Origin: CAYVBW01 sp964449995
GTDB taxonomy: Bacteria > Patescibacteriota > Microgenomatia > UBA1400 > PJMF01
DNA length: 43,494 nucleotides
Reading direction: 5' to 3'
NCBI GenBank assembly: GCA_964449995.1
Contig: CAYVBW010000005.1
Span: 1-43,494 of the forward strand
Both the position numbers and the translations under genes were made by a program. Below, one piece after another: positions 22,471 to 31,497 of the stretch. Each line of letters opens with the position of its first letter. Within the stretch, counting starts at the first letter, position 1. The notes under the pieces were generated by a model. The model did no database searches. It worked only from the letters and a program-made list of their open reading frames with translations, and was not told the DNA's origin.

Positions 22471-22604
22471 ATTTTCTAAATAATGTGATGCTTATATGTG
22501 ATTCTAACAGCTTTTTACAGCAGATAGTAGAGATTTGGCTCTTAAAAAAGTAGATACCAAAAGTTTCAATTCTGAAAATGAGGCGAAAAAATCTGGATTT
22601 TTAT

Positions 22605-23684
22605 TTAAATATTGAAAGATTTTTGTTGAGCCCGCTTGATTCTGGACCAGGTTTGAATAATAAAAACTAACAAAAAGCTAAACACAAGAGCTATTATTTT
22701 GCCAAGTGTACTAAAGTTTAGTGCTAAAATTCCTAAAACTAAACTACTTAATGCATAAAAAATGGCCACTTTTTGTCTACTCCAACCAAAAGTGTCAAGA
22801 AGCTGATGGTGTAGATGGCCTCTATCTCCCCAAATTGGTGATTTTTTACTAATGATTCTACGCGCGATAGTATAGAGTGCATCAGCAGTGGGTATTGCCA
22901 AAACCATTAGTGTAGTTGCTATTTTTGCTCCGGATAAAATAGCCAAAACTGCCAGAAAGAAACCAGCGAGCGAACCTCCTCCATACCCAGGCATAATTTT
23001 TTGAGGATACCAGTTAAAAATTAGCAAGCCTGTAAAGGCCCCTGCTAGTAAAAAGCTCATTAAGGCATTGTTAAATTCTGTTGGATCTGCGCTAAAAAAA
23101 TTTCTACCAATTAACCCAATGACAATAAAGGCTACAACTGAAAATGCCGGTAGTTGGCCGTCAACGCCTTTAGACCAGTTAACAATATTCATATTCCAAA
23201 GGATAAAAAATAAAGCAAAAATATCAGCTATAACCCAAATTGTTCTAGTTTGGTTAAATAAATTTAGGATAATGGTGGGTTCATTAAGATGAATTACACC
23301 AGGGCCGAAAGGATTGCTGACAAACGCTATTCCTATTCCTGAACCAACTACAATTAAGCCGGCAGCTAGTCCCGCTATTAGTCTTATATAAGGATGAAGA
23401 TCTAAGATATCATCTAAAACCCCAACTATAGTTAAAAATAGAGCAGCTATCGTTAGGGCAATCAAATATTTGTCGATTTGTAAAAACAATAAGCTGCCAA
23501 TCAAAAAGCTGATAAATATTGGAATACCTCCACCCCTTGGAGTAGGGGTCTGATGAGTTTTTTTAATGTGCCTATTTTTGTTGGGGTCATCCAACCAGTT
23601 CTGCTGTCTATATAAATAAATCACTAAAGGGGTTATTAGACAGGAGATGATTAAGCCGATGAAAAAAATTAATGGCAAGGACAT
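22605..23684 (-). CDS. WecA/TagO/MraY-family glycosyl-1-phosphate transferase
   Basis: 359 residues, about ten or eleven membrane helices. It should move a sugar-1-phosphate from a UDP-sugar to undecaprenyl phosphate, starting surface polysaccharide synthesis. Recognisable parts are TPTPRGGGIPIFIS, VLDDILDLHP, NMNIVNWSKGVDGQLP and the cytoplasmic WGDRGHLHHQLL loop typical of WecA and TagO. Two usually acidic positions differ: the DGxDG motif reads KGVDG, and the MGDxGS motif reads MPGYGGGS. I recall similar forms in Microgenomates proteins. It begins 2 bases after the stop of the next upstream gene, so the two are translationally linked. Confidence 0.84.
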   Translation of the reverse strand: MSLPLIFFIGLIISCLITPLVIYLYRQQNWLDDPNKNRHIKKTHQTPTPRGGGIPIFISFLIGSLLFLQIDKYLIALTIAALFLTIVGVLDDILDLHPYIRLIAGLAAGLIVVGSGIGIAFVSNPFGPGVIHLNEPTIILNLFNQTRTIWVIADIFALFFILWNMNIVNWSKGVDGQLPAFSVVAFIVIGLIGRNFFSADPTEFNNALMSFLLAGAFTGLLIFNWYPQKIMPGYGGGSLAGFFLAVLAILSGAKIATTLMVLAIPTADALYTIARRIISKKSPIWGDRGHLHHQLLDTFGWSRQKVAIFYALSSLVLGILALNFSTLGKIIALVFSFLLVFIIQTWSRIKRAQQKSFNI

Positions 23685-23686
23685 AA

Positions 23687-24067
23687 TTAGAATGGCTTGA
23701 AGACAACTAAAACATTTCTGAGAGTTATCATTAATAAAACTGTTTGTAAAACCAAGTCAGAATAGGTAAATAGTTTGATTACAAGTTCCTGTGAGTTATT
23801 AATTAATTTTAAAGATTGGATATGAATGACATTAATAAGTAAAGAAATAGCTGGTAGTAAAAAAAGCCATGACTTAACCACCAAGTGCTTTCTAGGGTCT
23901 GCTAATGAGTGAAAAAGAGGCACTACCGGCTGAATAAAGGGATAGGCCACTGCCACAATCAGAAGAATTATAAGATTAATAACTAGGCAGGCATAAATAA
24001 TAGATAAAACATATTTAGGTCCAAGCTTAATGACAACTCTTCTTTTTTTGTGTGGATTATCTGGCAT
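23687..24067 (-). CDS. Small membrane protein of unknown function
   Basis: 126 residues, not recognised. A basic N-terminus (NPHKKRRVVIKLG) is followed by four hydrophobic segments: ILSIIYACLVINLIILLIVAV-like, SWLFLLPAISLLINVIHI, and two near the C-terminus (LVLQTVLLMITLRNVLVVF region). It lies between the GT-C glycosyltransferase gene (31 bases upstream) and the WecA-like gene (2 bases downstream) on the same strand. That suggests a helper of lipid-linked glycan synthesis or export, but nothing in its sequence proves this. Confidence 0.72.
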   Translation of the reverse strand: MPDNPHKKRRVVIKLGPKYVLSIIYACLVINLIILLIVAVAYPFIQPVVPLFHSLADPRKHLVVKSWLFLLPAISLLINVIHIQSLKLINNSQELVIKLFTYSDLVLQTVLLMITLRNVLVVFKPF

Positions 24068-24098
24068 GGTTAGCTGGACACTTCCTAATGAATTTTAT

Positions 24099-25697
24099 TC
24101 AGTTACCTGGATTTTCTCGTTTGTAGAGAGTCATGTGGTCGTAATTGTAGTTTGGAGAATAGTTTGCTTCTAGATAATTATAAAATTCAGGAAAGCTAGG
24201 AGCATTATTCATAACTACAATAAACTTAGGCTCTGCCTGAGTTACTGCCTGAAGGGTTTCTTCATAAGCATTCATGTCTGTGATGTGAAATGAAACAGTA
24301 TAACGGCCCACAGGGATAGTTTCTGAGAGAGCATATAGCATGGGATTAGTTCCCCAAATAAATAACCTTTTTTCATTTGTATTTTGAATAAATTCTGTCA
24401 GTTGATAATTATCGCTCATTAACCAATTAAATTTAGAAAAGTATTCTTCTTGCGTTAGTTCACCCTTTATAAATTTAAAGTAATTTACATAATATTTTTT
24501 TGTAGGATAAAGACGAAAGTCTAGACTTATCAAAATTAAGGCACTACCGGCAATAATGGTTGCTCCTAGAGCCAAAGACCAGAGCGTTTGTTTTAATAAT
24601 TTTTTATTTTTAAAACCTGCTATTAGGTCTTCTGTCATTGTTGTGAGCAAAAAGGACAAAGGCAGGATTGCTTGGATAAAATAGTGAGCATATGGTCGAT
24701 TTGACAGCAATACTGCATACATTGCCAAGCTAGTCCAGCCCAAGAAAAACTTTAGCTTTAAGCTTAAGTTTTTAAATAAAGTTAAGGCTACCAATATTAA
24801 AGCTAAAACCAAGGTTTTTCCCTGGAGGGTAAATAAAAAGTTTATCAACTGGCTTGCGAAGTTTACTTGCCAGGATTGTGTGTAGTGCAAATTATACAAA
24901 AGGCCATATTCCAAATAATCAGCTCCTGACGATAAGCCTGTAAAGTAAACAATGGATAGAATAATCATCATTCCAACTCCAGCTAAAAGAGGCAGCCATC
25001 TGTTAAATAAGCTTTTAAACATTGCTATCTTTTTATTCAGATCTATACGACTGGTTTGTAAAAGTTTTCCAGTGACAGCAAACCAAGGAATCAACATTAT
25101 TGCGGCCAGATCCAACAATGCTGGAACTTTAGTTAATATGGCTAAGCCAAAAAAAGCTCCTCCCGCAAAAATCAATGATTTATTAGCCTTCACCTTTGTT
25201 TTCTCTGTTTTCTTTTTGTTAATCACTTTATCTAGATATTCAGATTTGCTAAGAAGCCAGAGACCTGCCAAGACAAAACCCAGTACAAAAAGCTCTCCAT
25301 TAGGGATGTTACCCTCAAACCACGGTAAGGTAGTAAAAATAACAAAAATTAATAGACTTAACCAAGTTAAATATTTGTTTTTGAAAAATTTGCGACTTAG
25401 AGAATAAAAGAAGGCTGTTGAAATAATCATCCAAAAAAGCAGTAAAACTCTAAAGTAGAATTGATTTGGGACTGTTGCTAAATAGTAAATAATAGGTGTT
25501 TTGTGATCTATTATTTCTGAGTAAAGTTGTTGGCCGCTGCGAATGCTTTGTCCCACGGTTAAATAGATACCCTCATCACCATACCAATATGGTTCAAAAA
25601 AGTTAGGAACTCTCAGGATTACAAGTAAAATAAGGAAAAACCATAAAGTGGTATGGCTGTCTAAGAATTTATCTATTTTAATTAGAAATTTTTTCAT
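24099..25697 (-). CDS. GT-C fold (PMT/GT39-like) membrane glycosyltransferase
   Basis: 532 residues with an N-terminal helix, about ten membrane segments and a soluble C-terminal domain. The first extracytoplasmic loop has the GT-C acidic motif YWYGDEGIYLTVGQSIR followed by GQQLYSEIIDHKTP, typical of the dolichyl-phosphate-mannose protein mannosyltransferase/ArnT superfamily. Such enzymes transfer sugars from polyprenyl phosphate donors on the outer face of the membrane. The C-terminal part has the RLFIWGTNPMLYAL and FIVVMNNAP features frequent in this family. It belongs to the glycan block and is the likely acceptor-side enzyme for lipid-linked sugars made by the neighbours. Confidence 0.86.
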   Translation of the reverse strand: MKKFLIKIDKFLDSHTTLWFFLILLVILRVPNFFEPYWYGDEGIYLTVGQSIRSGQQLYSEIIDHKTPIIYYLATVPNQFYFRVLLLFWMIISTAFFYSLSRKFFKNKYLTWLSLLIFVIFTTLPWFEGNIPNGELFVLGFVLAGLWLLSKSEYLDKVINKKKTEKTKVKANKSLIFAGGAFFGLAILTKVPALLDLAAIMLIPWFAVTGKLLQTSRIDLNKKIAMFKSLFNRWLPLLAGVGMMIILSIVYFTGLSSGADYLEYGLLYNLHYTQSWQVNFASQLINFLFTLQGKTLVLALILVALTLFKNLSLKLKFFLGWTSLAMYAVLLSNRPYAHYFIQAILPLSFLLTTMTEDLIAGFKNKKLLKQTLWSLALGATIIAGSALILISLDFRLYPTKKYYVNYFKFIKGELTQEEYFSKFNWLMSDNYQLTEFIQNTNEKRLFIWGTNPMLYALSETIPVGRYTVSFHITDMNAYEETLQAVTQAEPKFIVVMNNAPSFPEFYNYLEANYSPNYNYDHMTLYKRENPGN

Positions 25698-25768
25698 AAA
25701 TTCATTTTACTGATAAAAATAAACAGATGACAGTATGAGTTTTAATGGAAAGATAATTGATAACTTTA

Positions 25769-27265
25769 TTAAACTTTTTTAGTTACTTTATATTCAATAT
25801 ATTTGCCTAGCATTAGTCTGGTGTGGGCATCTATACCAGGTAAAGCTAAGAAAAAGAAGCCAACAATAGGCATCAAAATAAATTCTAGAGGTTGGAGTAT
25901 ACGCAGTACCAAAGCTTTCTTTTTTTGTCTTGGTGGTCTGTTTAGTCCATCAAGAAGAATCACTGAAAATAAACCTATTAGTGATATTGTTAGGAGTGCT
26001 GATGTTACTTGGGGTAATGTTTTTCCTATCATGGTACGGTTGAAATCAGGGTTGAGCAGGGGTGGTAAAAAGGCTGAAATGGTAATGGCAAACCAGTTAA
26101 CAGGCCATAAAAAATGATCTTCTACAAGCTTGATAACCCTAATGGTTTTGTCCCAAAAAGGGGCGTCTGAGAGAATATATTGCCTAACTACATAACTCAC
26201 ATCACTCACACCCCATGCCCAGCGTTTTAATTGTTCGTATTGGTTTTTAATGGTTTCGATGAAATTTTCTCCTGCTGCAGCATCAGCATAAATTGGCAGA
26301 AAGATTGGTCTTACCTTGAAGTTGCCCTTTTTTGCAAAATAGGATTTAAAAAAGAAGCGATAATCTTCAGGTATTACGTCAGTATCCCAATATCCTATTT
26401 CTATTACATGTTTTAAACTTGATGAATAGGTTGAGAAATTAATTAAGCGATCTGTTCTCATTAAAATGTATCTTTGAATAACATTAAAACTAGAAGCAAC
26501 AACTCTAATGGGGGCAGGTACTTCCCAAATGTTATTATAAAAAGTTACTGCACCTTGCCAGACTAAGTTATAGCGTTGATGCTTATTTTTTAAAAATTCA
26601 TAGGTTAAATAAGCAAAGTAGTGGTGATGAAAAGCAGCGTCGGCATCTTCACTAGTAATGGTGGTTAAATTAACATCAAACCCAGCGTCATCAATTAATT
26701 TTTTCTTAACAACTTTAGCAGCCCAGGAAGTATTGGAAGATTTTCCTGCCACCTCAGTGTCAATATCAGGATGAAATGTTGTCCAAAAGTGTCCAAATTG
26801 ACCTTGAAACTTTTTTGTTAATTGTTTTGCTTTTTTTTGTGCACCTGCACCCTCTCTCTCCTCAAAAGATATTATGATATGCAGATTTTTTTTAGATATT
26901 GATTGATCAATTAGTGCCTGGATGGTTCTTTGCAAAATATAAAGAGGCTCCTTATATGTGGGAATAATGATAATATGATGAACTTTATCCCAATTATCAG
27001 GGAAATTTTTTTTAATATCATCAATCCAGTTAAAGCGGGAAGCTGCCCTAATTCTTAAATGGGCAGCGGTAGTGAAAACTGCTAGGATTATTGAACGATA
27101 AAGCCAATAAACTGCAAAAATAATCACATAGTAGGCGACAAAGATGGGAAATAAAAATGATCCCCAAATTGGAAACAGTATTAGAGACCAAGAAAATAGA
27201 CCAGGTAAAATTTCCAACCCCCTTTTAGTTCTAATAGGATGTCGCTGAAAATATTTTTTAATCAT
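25769..27265 (-). CDS. Family 2 membrane glycosyltransferase (cellulose synthase-like)
   Basis: 498 residues. Two N-terminal hydrophobic segments (about 20-70) precede a GT-A domain starting HHIIIIPTYKEPLYILQRTI. The catalytic acidic motifs are seen as TSEDADAAF and, further on, VIPEDYRFFFK; the processive-type motif is QLKRWAWG (QxxRW). Further membrane segments follow (about 375-490). It probably polymerises or adds sugars to a surface glycan. An insertion rich in charged residues after the first strand (EEREGAGAQKKAKQLTKKF) matches a subgroup I associate with CPR genomes. The gene starts 9 bases after tatD ends and leads towards the GT-C gene. Confidence 0.85.
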   Translation of the reverse strand: MIKKYFQRHPIRTKRGLEILPGLFSWSLILFPIWGSFLFPIFVAYYVIIFAVYWLYRSIILAVFTTAAHLRIRAASRFNWIDDIKKNFPDNWDKVHHIIIIPTYKEPLYILQRTIQALIDQSISKKNLHIIISFEEREGAGAQKKAKQLTKKFQGQFGHFWTTFHPDIDTEVAGKSSNTSWAAKVVKKKLIDDAGFDVNLTTITSEDADAAFHHHYFAYLTYEFLKNKHQRYNLVWQGAVTFYNNIWEVPAPIRVVASSFNVIQRYILMRTDRLINFSTYSSSLKHVIEIGYWDTDVIPEDYRFFFKSYFAKKGNFKVRPIFLPIYADAAAGENFIETIKNQYEQLKRWAWGVSDVSYVVRQYILSDAPFWDKTIRVIKLVEDHFLWPVNWFAITISAFLPPLLNPDFNRTMIGKTLPQVTSALLTISLIGLFSVILLDGLNRPPRQKKKALVLRILQPLEFILMPIVGFFFLALPGIDAHTRLMLGKYIEYKVTKKV

Positions 27266-27274
27266 AGTTGGCGG

Positions 27275-28114
27275 TTAGATTTCAAAAAATTTATAGCTGT
27301 TAGCAAGAATCTGTTTTAAGTTTTTATTAAATTTGTCTTGGATATATTGTGCTGTTTTTGTAATCATATAGGGTTGGTTGATTTGTCCAATAAATTCTTG
27401 TGGTGGCAAAAAAGGAGCATCTGTTTCTATTAAGAGTTTATCTTGCGGAACTAATTTTATCAGGTTATGTAAATTTCCTGAAGTATAGGTGATGTTGCCA
27501 GCAAATGAAACATAAGCATTAAGTTTCAGCATCTTTTTTAGGTGAGTTACTGTTCCCGACACACAATGCAAAACTAGAGGTTTTTTAAACTGGTAATTAG
27601 CCCTGATAATTTTCAAGAGATCATCATAGGCTTGGTCGCCTTTATCGCGTGAATGAATTATAAGAGGTTTTTCAAGAGTATTAGCTAAATTTATATGCTT
27701 AATAAACAATTCTTTTTGGGCTACAATTTTTCGTTTCAGATTTGGTTTAGATAGGTGAAAGTAGTCTAAGCCTGTTTCTCCAATTCCCACTACTTCTTTT
27801 TTAGAAGCTAGCTTAGTAATTACATCAAAATCATTTTTTAGTGCTTGACTATTTTTGTTAGCATTTGAGGGGTGGATGCCAACACTAGCATATAAACTAT
27901 TTTCTTCTTGAGCGATTTTTACTGCCCTTTGACTCGAGATGACATCTGCTGCTGCAACCAGACTTGCACTAACTCCTGACTGCTGGGCCTTTTGCCAATG
28001 ATCTTTCCAGGTTAAATTTTTAAGTTGTCTCATTTGTTGAGGGGAAAAATATTTACTTTTACCAGAATACAATGGCTCTAAATTATAATGACAATGGGTA
28101 TCAAAAATTTTCAT
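27275..28114 (-). CDS. tatD: TatD-family metal-dependent hydrolase (DNase)
   Basis: 279 residues, the usual TatD size. Metal ligands are seen in FDTHCHYNL near the N-terminus, VGIGETGLDYFHL, PLIIHSRDKGDQAYD, PLVLHCVSGT and LLIETDAPFLPPQ. TatD proteins are Mg-dependent 3'-5' exonucleases implicated in DNA repair and turnover. It lies 14 bases downstream of metG on the same strand, and metG-tatD pairs are common in bacteria, which supports both calls. The ATG is just before KIFDTHCH. Confidence 0.95.
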   Translation of the reverse strand: MKIFDTHCHYNLEPLYSGKSKYFSPQQMRQLKNLTWKDHWQKAQQSGVSASLVAAADVISSQRAVKIAQEENSLYASVGIHPSNANKNSQALKNDFDVITKLASKKEVVGIGETGLDYFHLSKPNLKRKIVAQKELFIKHINLANTLEKPLIIHSRDKGDQAYDDLLKIIRANYQFKKPLVLHCVSGTVTHLKKMLKLNAYVSFAGNITYTSGNLHNLIKLVPQDKLLIETDAPFLPPQEFIGQINQPYMITKTAQYIQDKFNKNLKQILANSYKFFEI

Positions 28115-28128
28115 AACAAGAAAGATAA

Positions 28129-29547
28129 CTAACTCACTCTAGGAAAAATTGGCTCAAGGGCATTTATTTTACCTTGAAAGTGTTTTGAGATATGCAGAGC
28201 CGTATTGGGCATGAAGGGCTTTAAATGAAAGGCTGTTTTAAGGATTTTAAAAATAGCTACATTAAGAATATCTATTTTTTCCTGACTTTCCAATTCCCAA
28301 GGCTTTTTTTGACTTAAATATAAATCTATTTCTTTAACTTCCCTTATTATCCAATCAATAGCTAAAGTTAGCTGATAATTATCCATGAGTGATTTGAATT
28401 TGGGATCAAAGGCTAACTCTTGGGTTAAGGCAAAGTTTATTTTTTCAGTTTCACTCATTTTGGCAACTCTAGAGCATACGTTGCCCAAACTATTAGCCAG
28501 TTGAGCTTGGTAAATTTGGTCAAATTTTTTCCAACTAACATCAATGTCGTTGCCAAAAGAACCCAGTGAGATTAATAAAAATCTAGTCGCTTCTTGACCA
28601 TACTTATCAACCAGGTGTTGTGGTTCGATTACATTTCCCAAAGATTTGCTCATTTTTTGACCTTGAACGCTGATAAATCCATCAATTAAAATCTTTGTTG
28701 AATTAGGTAAGCCGACTGACATTAGCATAGCTTGCCACATTGCAGCTTGTTGTCTCAAATTATCCTTTCCTGCTAATTGAATTCCAGGCCAATATTTTTG
28801 AACTTTTTCAGTTTTGTTGGGCCAGTCTAGGGCAGAGATGTAGCTCACCAAGGCATCAAACCAGACATACATTACATGTTTCTGGTCATTGGGAACCTCA
28901 ATACCCCAGGGCATTTTTTCTTTGAGGCGCGAAATACTAAAGTCCTTTAATCCTTGTTTGACAAAAGATTTAATTTCAGCCATTTTACTTTCTGGCTCAA
29001 CAAGCCTAGGATTTTTTTGATAGAGGTCTAATAATGACTGTTGGTATTTAGAAAATTTAAAAAAATAATTTACTTCTTTTCGGATTTCAATTTTTAAGTT
29101 TGGATGAAAGGGACAACGGCCCTCAACCAGTTCACTGTTAGTTTTTTCTAGCTCACAGCCTACACAGTATTTAACTTCATAGTCGGCTTGATAAATATCA
29201 TTGTTAACAGCTGATCTTTTCCAAAATTCTTGAGCTGCTCGTACATGCTTGGCATCAGTGGTTCTTACAAAACTATTCCAGCTAAGATTGAGCAAAGTTT
29301 TTAATGATTGAAATTTTTGAGAATATTGATCACAGTATTCTTGAGGAGATATTCCGACTTCTTGCGATTTTTGATAAATTTTTTGGCCGTGTTCATCAGT
29401 CCCAGTATTAAAAAACACATCTTTGCCCAATTGTCTTTGATAGCGTGCAATAACATCTGCCTCTACTATTTCTTTGGCGAAACCAATATGCGGTTGAGCA
29501 TTTACATAGGGTAAAGTAGTGGTTAAGTAAAATGTCTTATTCTTCAT
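28129..29547 (-). CDS. metG: Methionyl-tRNA synthetase
   Basis: 472 residues from the ATG at 29547. An in-frame start 10 codons earlier is possible, but its codons overlap a TATAAT box, so the internal ATG is preferred. The class I HIGH motif is NAQPHIGFAKEI and the KMSKS motif is present exactly (GQKMSKSLGN). The zinc knuckle is YCVGCELEKT with GRCPFHPN, where the last ligand is His rather than Cys. The anticodon-binding helical domain is present, but the C-terminal tRNA-binding dimer domain is absent, giving the short form. It charges initiator and elongator tRNA-Met. It precedes tatD by 14 bases. Confidence 0.95.
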   Translation of the reverse strand: MKNKTFYLTTTLPYVNAQPHIGFAKEIVEADVIARYQRQLGKDVFFNTGTDEHGQKIYQKSQEVGISPQEYCDQYSQKFQSLKTLLNLSWNSFVRTTDAKHVRAAQEFWKRSAVNNDIYQADYEVKYCVGCELEKTNSELVEGRCPFHPNLKIEIRKEVNYFFKFSKYQQSLLDLYQKNPRLVEPESKMAEIKSFVKQGLKDFSISRLKEKMPWGIEVPNDQKHVMYVWFDALVSYISALDWPNKTEKVQKYWPGIQLAGKDNLRQQAAMWQAMLMSVGLPNSTKILIDGFISVQGQKMSKSLGNVIEPQHLVDKYGQEATRFLLISLGSFGNDIDVSWKKFDQIYQAQLANSLGNVCSRVAKMSETEKINFALTQELAFDPKFKSLMDNYQLTLAIDWIIREVKEIDLYLSQKKPWELESQEKIDILNVAIFKILKTAFHLKPFMPNTALHISKHFQGKINALEPIFPRVS

Positions 29548-29559
29548 AATGGGCATATT

Positions 29560-29565
29560 ATTATA
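29560..29565 (-). promoter_or_regulatory. -10 box of metG-tatD, leaderless type
   Basis: TATAAT on the minus strand ends 12 bases before the chosen ATG at 29547, giving a predicted leader of about 4-6 bases. It argues against the upstream in-frame ATG at 29577, which would lie before the promoter's start site. Confidence 0.6.
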
Positions 29566-29597
29566 ACCCCAAACCATAAACTAAGTCTTGTTGGGTC

Positions 29598-30059
29598 TTA
29601 AAATTTTGCCTTTATTAAACTAATGATGGTTTCTATGAAAAAAAGAGGGGCTACAATAAAAAAAACAATTTTGAGGGGAATCTCAGTTTGCTGTAAATGT
29701 AAAAATAAGAAAATTAACATTAACAGGGATATTAAGAAGCCTCTGCGGCTGTTGAGTAATATAAAACTAAATAAGAAGAAACTGGATAAAAAAACAGAAA
29801 TTAGTAGAGGAAGATAGCTGTTGGGAATTAAAAAATGCTTAATATTTTCTGGGTGAATTCTTGTCAAGATAAGGTAGGTTGTTCCAGAAAATAAAAGCGC
29901 AAAAATAAAAGTAGGGAGATGCTTTAAATATTTTAAAAAAAGTGACTTAAAATAATGCTTTTTTTTTGAAACAGGGGCAGTTTGCTCAGCACTTTTTACA
30001 ACAAGAGTGCTTTTTGTTTTTTTTGCTTTGGTCTCTATTCTGGATTTGGCTCGTTCCAT
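29598..30059 (-). CDS. Hypothetical four-helix membrane protein
   Basis: 153 residues, not recognised. The first 40 residues are highly basic (KSRIETKAKKTKS, VSKKKHYFKSLF) and probably cytoplasmic. Four hydrophobic segments follow (LPTFIFALLFSGTTYLIL, YLPLLISVFLSSFFLFSFI, FLISLLMLIFLFLHL, LKIVFFIVAPLFFIETI). It starts 13 bases after the alpha/beta hydrolase gene ends, on the same strand, so they are probably co-transcribed. The function is unknown. Confidence 0.7.
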   Translation of the reverse strand: MERAKSRIETKAKKTKSTLVVKSAEQTAPVSKKKHYFKSLFLKYLKHLPTFIFALLFSGTTYLILTRIHPENIKHFLIPNSYLPLLISVFLSSFFLFSFILLNSRRGFLISLLMLIFLFLHLQQTEIPLKIVFFIVAPLFFIETIISLIKAKF

Positions 30060-30072
30060 ATAATTAAAATGC

Positions 30073-31248
30073 TTATAAGTGAGTGGAAAAAAAATCTAAG
30101 TCTCTTTGAATTGCCTGCTGCCAATTATTAGTTGGCTGAAGGTTATGATCTGCTGTAGGATAAGTATGGTAATTAACTATTATTTCTTCTAATTTGTTGC
30201 TTGTTTTATTTTCTTCCTGAGTCTGGTTGCTTTCTTTAACCTCTAGTCGGCGTTTGTTTTCTTGTGCTAATTTAGAAACAAATGCGTCCGACCAAATCTG
30301 CAGGCTTTCTGTATCTTGACCACCGTGGTGAATTTGAATCGGTCCAGTTAAATATTGCAGGTGCTGGGTAATACTAAACTCAAAAGCATCGTAATCTTTT
30401 TCAAACATAGCAAGCCAGGCTCTAGTTTGCTTACCCTCATCATCACTAGTACGGGTAAAGAATAAGATTGAATAAGGAAATGGGGCTGTAACAGGAGCCC
30501 AAAGAGTGGATGGTATAGGCTCAGATAAAATTTGTAGACAACTGAGTGTAATTTGTCCGCCGTTGCTGTGTGCCCAAATGCCAATTTTTACAGGGTCTAG
30601 AAAAAAAGAGATATCATTTACAAGTAGCTCTTTTTCGCTTGAGGTATTAATTGAAATTGTTGAGTTTTCTTGAATAGTTTTGATTAACTCAATAACATTA
30701 ATGGGTTTGATAAAGCGAGCCTCCCAACTATCTTCAGGCTCACTGTCCGAGTTACCAAAACCAAAAAAGTCAGGTGCTAGTGTAACATATCCATTTTTAG
30801 CCAAAACATCAGCTGCGTTTCTGGTACCAAAGCCTGGATAGTATTGATCAGGAGCTGCATAACCCCTTACTAAAACAATTACTGGAAATTTATCTAAATT
30901 AGACTTAGCCACTTGAGGAATATTTGCGGTTCCAGTCATATTTTTACCCATTGTTTGAAAGGTAAATAGGTAAGTAGAATAATCATCTGTTTCATTTACA
31001 AGCTCGGTTAAAATAATTTCACTGGATTGAAAATTATAGTTTTTTAAATTAGGAATAGAGTATTTTTCCAATGGCAATACCTCCTCACTGGGGCTAGAAA
31101 CAAACGGAGATCTAAGCTCTGTTTGAAAATTAAAACGAGGAATTATTTTTTTTAGTGAAAAACTAATATTTCCAAAATAAATATAAGTAGTCACTGAGGC
31201 AGCTATGAGGGTTAAAAATAAGATAAAAAATCCAATAATCTTGCGCAT
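30073..31248 (-). CDS. Membrane-anchored or secreted alpha/beta hydrolase
   Basis: 391 residues from the ATG at 31248. A TTG three codons earlier is less likely because it sits within the promoter. An N-terminal hydrophobic helix (IIGFFILFLTLIAASVTTYIY) directs it to the membrane or outside. The hydrolase core has PVIVLVRGYA and PDFFGFGNSD, the nucleophile elbow IGIWAHSNGGQ (Ser in HSNGG), an Asp in HHGGQDTESLQIW and the His in TADHNLQP, a complete triad. It resembles dienelactone hydrolase or S9 peptidase-like esterases; the substrate is unknown. A minus-strand TATAAT at 31262-31257 ends 8 bases before the ATG. Confidence 0.87.
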   Translation of the reverse strand: MRKIIGFFILFLTLIAASVTTYIYFGNISFSLKKIIPRFNFQTELRSPFVSSPSEEVLPLEKYSIPNLKNYNFQSSEIILTELVNETDDYSTYLFTFQTMGKNMTGTANIPQVAKSNLDKFPVIVLVRGYAAPDQYYPGFGTRNAADVLAKNGYVTLAPDFFGFGNSDSEPEDSWEARFIKPINVIELIKTIQENSTISINTSSEKELLVNDISFFLDPVKIGIWAHSNGGQITLSCLQILSEPIPSTLWAPVTAPFPYSILFFTRTSDDEGKQTRAWLAMFEKDYDAFEFSITQHLQYLTGPIQIHHGGQDTESLQIWSDAFVSKLAQENKRRLEVKESNQTQEENKTSNKLEEIIVNYHTYPTADHNLQPTNNWQQAIQRDLDFFSTHL

Positions 31249-31256
31249 CAAACTCA

Positions 31257-31262
31257 ATTATA
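31257..31262 (-). promoter_or_regulatory. -10 box of the hydrolase gene, leaderless type
   Basis: TATAAT on the minus strand with 8 bases to the ATG at 31248. It also fixes the start codon choice for that gene. Confidence 0.6.
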
Positions 31263-31294
31263 CAAGAATTAGTTGTAAATTTTTAGATTAAAGA

Positions 31295-31465
31295 TTATTT
31301 TTGATGCCCACTTTTTTGCTCTCTTGTTGTGCTAAGTCGAACAGCCCTTTCTTCAGCATTCAGTTGCCTTTCATGCCAGAAGGGCCTTGCTTGACCGATT
31401 ACAGAAAGCTGGTGCGCTAATTCTAGATTTTTAGAAAGTAGCAGTTGCTCTTGAGCAGGTGACAT
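31295..31465 (-). CDS. Candidate 56-residue small protein
   Basis: An ATG at 31465 opens a frame of 56 codons ending in TAA at 31297-31295. An AAGG ribosome site (31475-31472) is placed 6 bases upstream. The predicted peptide is charged and helical (SPAQEQLLLSKNLELAHQL, then LNAEERAVRLSTTREQK), with no membrane segment or known motif. It lies just after a strong minus-strand terminator and before the hydrolase gene, so it would need readthrough or its own promoter. It is the only plausible frame in this part of the 480-base gap. It could be a chance ORF. Confidence 0.42.
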   Translation of the reverse strand: MSPAQEQLLLSKNLELAHQLSVIGQARPFWHERQLNAEERAVRLSTTREQKSGHQK

Positions 31466-31497
31466 ATGCGGCCTTTTAATAATTAATAATAAATACT

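Noticed and set aside
29548..29577. Longer N-terminus of metG starting at 29577
   Set aside because: Its codons include the TATAAT box, and the family N-terminus aligns with the internal ATG at 29547.
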